From assembly GCA_944387745.1 (NCBI GenBank), contig CALXGD010000099.1, positions 1 through 11,043 on the forward strand: DNA of 11,043 nt. The letters are read 5' to 3'. Below the pieces are notes generated by a model that saw only the letters and a program-made list of their open reading frames with translations, had not been told where the DNA came from and did not search any database. Both the position numbers and the translations under genes were made by a program. The DNA is from an uncultured Oscillospiraceae bacterium (lineage in GTDB: Bacteria > Bacillota_A > Clostridia > Oscillospirales > Oscillospiraceae). Of this stretch, positions 5,953 to 11,043 are shown piece after piece (within the stretch, counting starts at the first letter, position 1; each line of letters starts with the position of its first letter).

Positions 5953-7146
5953 TCAGACCCTCTTGGGGACATCAGCTGTGTTTTGTTTATACCGGACATA
6001 TCCTCCGTAGGCGACTAATCCGCCCAGGGCCAGGAACGCAAGTACAGCGTAGACCGACTGCGCCTGGAAATGGTCTGCAATGACCCCCGCCAGTCCCAGC
6101 AGCATGACGCTGCCAGCACCGCAGGGAATGAACAGTACTCCGGAAACAGTGGCCGTATGCGCAGGAAACTCAGCCATGGCCCGGCTTTGGATCGCGGGCC
6201 ACATGGGTGCCAAGACGCCTCCCATTACCCCGGAGATCCACACGAAGGTGCCCCGGTTCGGAAAAGCCGCCAAAAGACTCAGCGCGGCTGCAGCTCCCCC
6301 GAAACACAGCAGTAAAAGCTTGTGCCTGCTGGGGAGCATACTATATAGCAGGCGAACGATCACGTTAGCTGTCCAGAACATAGAAAGTGTCGTCGCCGTC
6401 AGGCTGGTCGTGTGGAGCGCCTCCATGGCGTATAGATCCACATAGTAGCAGTATCCGTTTTCCAGCCCGCTTGCTACAAAAATGGAGGCGCACAGGAGCA
6501 AAATGGATGGCGTCAAAAAGAAGACTGCCTTTGGCCTTTCGAGTTCTCCCGCCTGGCAGATCCCGTTTCCCTGTGGGTAAAAGGAGATGACAAACGGCAG
6601 AACGGCCAGATTGGTAATGAGCAAAAGGACAAACAAGATTCTCCAATCCAGTTTATAGGAATTCATCAGTCGCTGAATCAGGACGGGGCTAACGATCCCA
6701 CCCAAGCTAAACAATGCCTGAGACAGAGAAATCTGCCTGGATGCTTGGTGCTGAAATACATCGTAAATGGCGGCGGTCCCCGTGCTTTCGCAGATGCTGT
6801 ATCCCGCCCCACACAAAAAAGTACCCAGTCCTAATATGATCCAGGCCTTTGCGTACAGGATAGACAGGCACCCGGCCACGAACAGGAGACATGCCGTAAC
6901 GGCGACCCGCCGTTTTCCCATGCGATCCGCGACCCATCCAACACAAACAGGCATGGTCATCATGGCCAAATACTGCATGGCAATAAGCGTCCCCAGCATG
7001 GATTGCGTGGCGCCGAAGCTTGTCCCGATCTTTTGTAGAATCTGCTGAAGCCCTGCCGTCTCGAACCCCAGGGAAAAGAATTGACAACAGCAGACCAGTA
7101 AAAATATGTTTCTGCGACATTGTAGGGATTTCCACATTATGACCAC
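5953..7146 (-). CDS. MFS transporter, probably for a sugar or sugar conjugate
   Basis: An inner-membrane secondary transporter of 397 residues, the usual length for a 12-helix major facilitator. Motif A, GWVADRMGKRR (70-80), lies in the loop after helix 2. Hydrophobic helices recur throughout, with a break and a long polar loop near residues 200-210 (PQGNGICQAGELERPK) between the two six-helix halves. Acidic residues within membrane segments (E29, and E120 in YSICESTG) recall the proton-coupling acids of FucP-like sugar:H+ symporters, but that is only suggestive. GTG 7146 has GGAGAG eight bases upstream. ATG 7137 is an alternative start with poorer spacing. The gene appears intact, between two broken M24 genes in one operon with a sugar kinase. 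The substrate cannot be read from sequence. Confidence 0.8.
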   Translation of the reverse strand: MVIMWKSLQCRRNIFLLVCCCQFFSLGFETAGLQQILQKIGTSFGATQSMLGTLIAMQYLAMMTMPVCVGWVADRMGKRRVAVTACLLFVAGCLSILYAKAWIILGLGTFLCGAGYSICESTGTAAIYDVFQHQASRQISLSQALFSLGGIVSPVLIQRLMNSYKLDWRILFVLLLITNLAVLPFVISFYPQGNGICQAGELERPKAVFFLTPSILLLCASIFVASGLENGYCYYVDLYAMEALHTTSLTATTLSMFWTANVIVRLLYSMLPSRHKLLLLCFGGAAAALSLLAAFPNRGTFVWISGVMGGVLAPMWPAIQSRAMAEFPAHTATVSGVLFIPCGAGSVMLLGLAGVIADHFQAQSVYAVLAFLALGGLVAYGGYVRYKQNTADVPKRV

Positions 7147-7152
7147 CGCGGC

Positions 7153-7191
7153 AACTCTCCGCTGATCTTACTGCTTGCAATAGGGAGAGTT
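7153..7191 (-). promoter_or_regulatory. Hairpin that could mask the MFS ribosome-binding site
   Basis: AACTCTCC (7153-7160) and GGAGAGTT (7184-7191) are exact reverse complements. In the leftward mRNA the downstream arm is the GGAGAG that serves GTG 7146, so pairing would cover the ribosome site. The stem has only 8 bp and a 23-base loop, with no T-run after it. It could tune MFS translation relative to the kinase genes, or be chance. Confidence 0.25.
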
Positions 7192-7202
7192 AGTTCTTTC
7201 AG

Positions 7203-8047
7203 TCAGATTTCACAATAGTCGTCAACAAACGGCGTAATGGACTTGCACCCATCGTCTGTGAGGATATATCCCGCCTCGATCCGGTTGCTGTTTCCGGGCG
7301 CACCGAACAGGCTGATATCAGTGTTAAAGCGCATGACGGCGGCGAAGCACCGCTGGGTTGTCTCATCGGGATAGGGATTTTCTGCCTCGGCCAAGCCTGC
7401 TCCATGCAGCGGAGGATACAGGTCGTACGTCTCCAAACCCTCGCTCCGAAATTGATCACGCACAGCCTTGACCAGGTTTTCCTGCGGCAACGCCTGGATT
7501 CCGATCTGAGCGATGCGGCCGGCCTCCCACATGCACGCTTGTTCCTCGGGAGCCTTGATCTTCCGGAGCTGATAGAGAACCTTGTCCATATCCACAATAT
7601 CTGCCTCAAATGCCCGTTGTATAGCCTGATATAATCTATGGCTCATGGCATCCACACCCACCACGCCAAGTTTTTGGATGGGCCAGTTCGGGTTTAAAAC
7701 CTTTGTAATTTGCGGTAAGCTCTGATACTGTGTAAAGGGATAACCAATGGTGTCATCGATGTACCCAGTGCACATGCCAGGGGTGTTTCGATATCCTGCC
7801 ATATGGACATCTCTCTGGCCGCGCCGTTGTTCTCGGGAGCTGTCAGCAGAATCGGGGCTCCCGCTGCCGGGATCATCAGGGCGCCCATGTCAAAAATGGG
7901 CCAGTAATTGGAGATGTACCGCAGGTTTTCTCGTTTGGACTCATCCCTGTAGACGAGCACTGCATCTGCCCTCAGTTGCTGCATACGGTCTCAGATCCTT
8001 TAGATCCGCGCACAAAATTCATGTTTTGTGTTGGCGGGTTTTTCCAT
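7203..8047 (-). pseudogene. M24 creatinase/prolidase-like protein, pseudogene (copy 2)
   Basis: A paralogue of the other M24 gene of this operon. ATG 8047 has AAAGGAG upstream and lies 12 bp after the kinase stop, so this was once a normally coupled operon gene. Reading on from it gives MEKPANTKHEFCARI, TAA (8000-8002), two residues, TGA (7991-7993), then DRMQQLRADAVLVYRDE in the same frame. A frameshift near 7780 separates SIWQDIETP from GMCTGYIDDTIGYPF. The C-terminal part has HGAG and TDISLFGAPGNSNRIEAGYI, the usual M24 His and Glu segments. Compared with copy 1, about 90-100 residues are missing between the helix around EQACMWEAGRIAQIG and AVRDQF. That stretch includes the part that carries Asp ligands in M24 metalloenzymes. 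Four separate lesions make it non-functional. Confidence 0.75.
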
Positions 8048-8059
8048 GGCTGTCTCCTT

Positions 8060-9016
8060 TCACTTTCCCATGCCCGCGCTGCCTTCCATGGACGACTCCT
8101 GCTCAAATGACTCCAGCTGTTCCAGAGTGGGATACACGCCGATGGTGCCCACATGGGCACAAACATAGGCGGCATACCGGCTAGCCCAGCGCATTGCCGC
8201 CTCAAAGCAGTCCCGCTGGGACAGCCTCCAGACAAAGGCCCCCAAATATCCGTCTCCTGCCCCTACGGTATCAACCGCATTGACCGGATAACCATCTACA
8301 TGGATCGGCCCCTCCGGCACGGCGGCTACGCTGCCGCTTGCCCCCAGCGTGATGACGACATTTTTTACCCTGTAGCATCTTCTCAGTTCCTCGGCCGCCA
8401 AGCCGTAGTTCGTAATGGAGCCAGGAGGACGATGAAGTAGGATCTGTGTCTCTGTTTCGTTGACAATGAGCGTGTCCACATAGTCCAAATGGCCCAGCTC
8501 CAACCCCGGCTCCAAAGGGCTTAGGTTTAAAATGGTGTGCATCCCCAATTTTTTACCCAATTCTGCTGCGTGCAGAGCGGTTATCCAAGGCAGTTCAAAC
8601 CCGGTTACCAGATATTCCGCATCGGAACACTGGGGCAGGCACACGTCCAGCTCCTCGGGCGTAATAGCATTTTTGTCATCAACGAAATTAAAAATAATAT
8701 TGCTTCCATCCTCAGCAATGGCACACAAACTGCTGTTGGTATCGATATCGGGATCCAGACGGTAATATTCCAGATTCACACCGGCCTCACCCATCCACTT
8801 CTTTCCTAATCTCCCTCCCTTGTCGTCCCCGCACTTATTAATAAATGCCACGCTCCCGCCGAGCCTGCCGATGGCAACGGCAACATTGGTTCCCTTCCCG
8901 CCGTCTTCAATATGCTTTCGTTTATGGGCGGCCACGGTTTCCCCAACGGTAGGGAGCTTGGCAACATCACAGTACTCACCCAGAAAATGGCCATTGATTA
9001 CCAAAATCTTTGACAT
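8060..9016 (-). CDS. PfkB/ribokinase-family carbohydrate kinase
   Basis: A cytoplasmic kinase predicted to phosphorylate a sugar or nucleoside-like alcohol with ATP. ATG 9016 is chosen because AGAGGAG lies just upstream and MSKILVINGHFLGEY is the normal ribokinase-type start. The longer frame to 9094 adds an unrelated stretch across a hairpin. The 318-residue product has the substrate-binding GGKGTN (39-44) and the PfkB signature DTVGAGDGY (249-257), whose Asp at 255 is the expected catalytic base with the GAG anion hole. Both are intact, and the length is typical. It follows the NagB-fold gene and precedes the M24 pseudogene by 12 bp. The substrate is not determined. It resembles ribokinase more than fructokinase, but the operon suggests an amino- or modified sugar. 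Confidence 0.85.
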   Translation of the reverse strand: MSKILVINGHFLGEYCDVAKLPTVGETVAAHKRKHIEDGGKGTNVAVAIGRLGGSVAFINKCGDDKGGRLGKKWMGEAGVNLEYYRLDPDIDTNSSLCAIAEDGSNIIFNFVDDKNAITPEELDVCLPQCSDAEYLVTGFELPWITALHAAELGKKLGMHTILNLSPLEPGLELGHLDYVDTLIVNETETQILLHRPPGSITNYGLAAEELRRCYRVKNVVITLGASGSVAAVPEGPIHVDGYPVNAVDTVGAGDGYLGAFVWRLSQRDCFEAAMRWASRYAAYVCAHVGTIGVYPTLEQLESFEQESSMEGSAGMGK

Positions 9017-9043
9017 GACGGTCTCCTCTGCTTCCTGGATTGC

Positions 9044-9081
9044 GAGCAGCCGACAGCAAATAGATTTACTATCGGCTGCTC
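9044..9081 (-). other. Intercistronic hairpin between NagB-like and kinase genes
   Basis: GAGCAGCCGACAG (9044-9056) pairs with CTATCGGCTGCTC (9069-9081): a 13-bp stem with one wobble in the leftward transcript and a 12-base loop. No T-run follows, so it is not a standard terminator. Such hairpins between operon genes commonly act in mRNA processing or in protecting the upstream transcript, giving unequal expression of NagB-like and kinase proteins. That role is inferred. Confidence 0.5.
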
Positions 9082-9100
9082 TGCATCTGTGCACTAGTGA

Positions 9101-9982
9101 TTACATATCCTGTAAGGGCGGCAAGGCGGTGAACCGATCCGCCAGCAGCAAGACATCGGGAACGTACTGAGTAAAGAGCGTCCCTGGGTACTCCACCGTG
9201 GGCTCGCTAAACAGCATCATACGAATGGCTGTGCGTTTCCATTCCCCCGTTGTAATCATAAACACAGCCTTTTTGGTGTTCAGCATGGATTTAAAGCCAA
9301 GTGTGATGGCAAAGGGGGGAATAATATGAGTTAGGCCGCCCACTTCCCGCTGGCTCAGAGATATGATGTTATCATCGTTGGTTTTGACGATGCGGGTTTT
9401 CGAGTTGGCATATTCCTCTTCTGTAATGGTGAAATAAGGAGATGTGGGTGCTTCGCAGAAAGCGACCAGCCCCTTATACCCCAGGCCGCCATATAAGGTG
9501 TCAACTCCCCCCATTTCCTCAATCTTTTTATCGATGGCGTCCATATCTGAAATGCGCGGGAAGAAGCGCTGTTCCTCCGGAATATTCAGCTCCGGGTCGA
9601 TTCGCCCGTAGAAATCCTCCCGCATCAGTCCTTCATAGCTCCAGCCGTTTTTCTTAACGGGGAACGGCCTGGTCTCCCAGTCCAGCAGCTCATCCATGTG
9701 AAACACGTAGACATTTTTTAGGCTAATGCGCTCTTCGTTGACACGCTTGGCAAAATATTCATATTGTCCCATGGGTCCCGCCGGTAGGATCCACTTGGTA
9801 ATGCGCCCCTGCTTGTTATTTTCGATCACTTCATCTGCCATCATGTTGCCGGCCAATACGGAGACGTCATTTTTTTCCTCAAAAATTTTGATGCGGCATC
9901 TGGCATCAGGGTGATTTTCCAATTCCTCAACGGGGATACGACACCATGCATACAGTTTTTCCTTATCAATTCTGGAACCCAT
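9101..9982 (-). CDS. NagB/6-phosphogluconolactonase-fold protein with altered active site
   Basis: Predicted sugar-phosphate enzyme of the glucosamine-6-phosphate deaminase fold. ATG 9982 follows GGAG by ten bases and gives 293 residues, longer than bacterial NagB (about 266). Family marks in order: the phosphate loop WILPAGPMGQY (64-74; NagB has PTGGTPLGMY), VFHMDELLD (93-101; NagB D72 corresponds to D97), and GGLGYKGLVAFCE (165-177; NagB GGVGNDGHIAFNE). In the last motif NagB's catalytic D141 and H143 are replaced by K170 and L172, while E148 is kept as E177. Standard glucosamine-6-phosphate deamination with ring opening is therefore doubtful. A different isomerase or hydrolase reaction, or a sensing role, is possible. 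It is the first gene of the operon, divergent from the DeoR regulator and followed by the kinase. Confidence 0.75.
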   Translation of the reverse strand: MGSRIDKEKLYAWCRIPVEELENHPDARCRIKIFEEKNDVSVLAGNMMADEVIENNKQGRITKWILPAGPMGQYEYFAKRVNEERISLKNVYVFHMDELLDWETRPFPVKKNGWSYEGLMREDFYGRIDPELNIPEEQRFFPRISDMDAIDKKIEEMGGVDTLYGGLGYKGLVAFCEAPTSPYFTITEEEYANSKTRIVKTNDDNIISLSQREVGGLTHIIPPFAITLGFKSMLNTKKAVFMITTGEWKRTAIRMMLFSEPTVEYPGTLFTQYVPDVLLLADRFTALPPLQDM

Positions 9983-10080
9983 TTGTTTGAATCTCCTTTC
10001 TATGTCCAATAAACAAATATTCACAGGCCCCCGGAGGCGGAGGCAAGTGCGCATCTATTCGGTTGTTGAGAAATGCGGAG

Positions 10081-10109
10081 TAGACAAGTTCTTTTGCCAC
10101 TGATATAAT
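10081..10109 (+). promoter_or_regulatory. Sigma-A-type promoter of the DeoR-family gene
   Basis: TAGACA (10081-10086) and TATAAT (10104-10109) are separated by exactly 17 bp. They match the -35 and -10 consensus in five and six positions of six. The gene starts at 10187. This lies in the 204-bp divergent region (9983-10186), which must also hold the leftward operon promoter. I see no convincing leftward promoter or operator there, so the site bound by the repressor is not assigned. Confidence 0.7.
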
Positions 10110-10186
10110 AAAAATAATAAGGGTTGAAGCGGTATACGTGTTTTACTATCGATTCAGGCGCGGAACACGCAGGGAGGCTGTTTACC

Positions 10187-11002
10187 ATGAATAATATCAA
10201 GAGACGTGAGGAGTACATCCTCCACTTGCTGGAGACGAATCGCCGGGTCTCAATCAATCGTTTCTGTGAAGCTTTGGGGCTTACCCCCTCTACGATCCGC
10301 AGACAGCTGGCCGATATGGAAGAGCGTGGGCTTTTGATCCGACCATACGCCGGAGCGATCGGAATTGACGCCGGCCGGGAGATCCCTCTTGGGGAAAAGA
10401 CCGGCATCAATACCAACAACAAGCGGTTGATTGCATCTGCGGCCAGAGGATTTATTCAGGACGGGGACACGATCGCCCTGGGAGGCGGCACGACAATTTT
10501 GGAATTGTGTTACAAGTTAACCGATTTGAAGAAGTCGGTTGTCCTCACTGATTCCATTACCGCCGCAAACGTCCTGATAGAAAATCCCAACATTGAACTG
10601 TGGATCAACGGCGGAATTGTTCACAAAAAAGCCGGATATATTATTGGACCCAACTCCACCGCGATTTTTGAAACGATGCAGATTGACAAGACGTTTCTGG
10701 GGGCCGAATGTATTGATTTCCATAAAGGGATTTACAGCGCCGCTTTTGCAAACGCCAATGTGGAACAGACGATGGCCTCTGTGGGCCGGAAAGTCTTTGT
10801 CCTTGCGGACTCATCAAAAATGAATCGCCAGTCCACGGTTCCCTTCCTCCCGTTAAAGAAGGTGGACTATATCATTACGGATCGGGACTGTGACCCGAAT
10901 TATGTCCAAAATATTCAGCAGCAAGGGGTGGAAATGATCCTCGCTGGTCAGGTTCAGCGCACCAAAAGGCGCTGGAAAGCCACTTGGGATCACGATGACT
11001 AG
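10187..11002 (+). CDS. DeoR-family transcriptional regulator of the divergent operon
   Basis: A sugar-phosphate-responsive repressor of the DeoR/GlpR type, 271 residues, which is typical. ATG 10187 has AGGGAGG nine bases upstream. The longer frame to 10124 has no such site and overlaps the promoter region. Residues 1-57 form the winged HTH (NRRVSINRFCEALGLTPSTI, with recognition helix near 33-48, and the wing LIRPYAGA in place of the usual L.R.HGGA). The C-terminal sensor fold, related to ribose-5-phosphate isomerase, includes DGDTIALGGGTT (92-103), VLTDSITAANVL, and the closing pattern SVGRKVFVLADSSKMNR. Divergent placement beside a kinase and NagB-fold operon strongly suggests it controls that operon, with a phosphorylated intermediate as inducer. 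The gene looks intact. The 41 bases after its stop hold nothing recognisable. Confidence 0.9.
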   Translation: MNNIKRREEYILHLLETNRRVSINRFCEALGLTPSTIRRQLADMEERGLLIRPYAGAIGIDAGREIPLGEKTGINTNNKRLIASAARGFIQDGDTIALGGGTTILELCYKLTDLKKSVVLTDSITAANVLIENPNIELWINGGIVHKKAGYIIGPNSTAIFETMQIDKTFLGAECIDFHKGIYSAAFANANVEQTMASVGRKVFVLADSSKMNRQSTVPFLPLKKVDYIITDRDCDPNYVQNIQQQGVEMILAGQVQRTKRRWKATWDHDD

Positions 11003-11043
11003 AGGAACATTCCGGCTCAAAACCTGGTCGTGCTGGACAGGAC

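Noticed and set aside
10018..10046. Leftward promoter TTGCCT-17-TGAATA for the NagB-like gene
   Set aside because: The -10 matches consensus in only two positions, which is not better than chance.

Overview
The window looks like chromosomal DNA from a Clostridia-type Firmicute, probably near Oscillospiraceae. The evidence is indirect: AGGAGG-type ribosome sites, a protein with the Spo0A DNA-binding domain, SLH and BspA-like LRR surface-protein remains, and GC-rich surface-protein DNA next to a less GC-rich mobile element. No rRNA, tRNA or CRISPR array was seen.

Left (1-344): the leftward end of a surface protein with bacterial Ig-like (Big_3-type) repeats, cut off at a transposon end. Next (345 to about 3435): a compact DDE transposon. 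It has a leftward transposase/AAA ATPase pair (ATGA overlap), short subterminal repeats at its left end, TG...CA termini, and a rightward cargo of regulators: a tandem-XRE protein split by a one-base frameshift, then a small protein that is essentially a free-standing Spo0A C-terminal DNA-binding domain. The transposase has lost its N-terminal helix-turn-helix to frameshifts. Its DDE triad and partner ATPase are intact.

3436-4492: a badly decayed rightward surface protein (LRR_5 repeats, an Ig-like stretch, SLH repeats). Its LRR part starts exactly at the proposed right end of the transposon, but the left flank belongs to a different, oppositely oriented gene. The transposon is therefore not a simple insertion into one gene.

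4689-9982: a leftward operon, read right to left: NagB/6-phosphogluconolactonase-fold protein, PfkB/ribokinase-type sugar kinase, M24 creatinase/prolidase-like gene (pseudogene), MFS transporter, second M24 gene (pseudogene), then a clear Rho-independent terminator. It starts divergently from a rightward DeoR-family regulator (10187-11002), which has a good sigma-A-type promoter. The layout suggests a sugar or sugar-conjugate catabolic locus: uptake (MFS), C-N hydrolysis (M24), phosphorylation (PfkB) and isomerisation or deamination (NagB fold), controlled by a sugar-phosphate-sensing DeoR repressor. Both M24 genes are broken, while transporter, kinase, NagB-like gene and regulator are intact. 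The lesions are therefore selective, not spread evenly as sequencing error would be.

Most unusual points: the transposon carrying a Spo0A-type DNA-binding domain beside a tandem-HTH regulator, and the NagB-fold protein that lacks two of the NagB catalytic residues.
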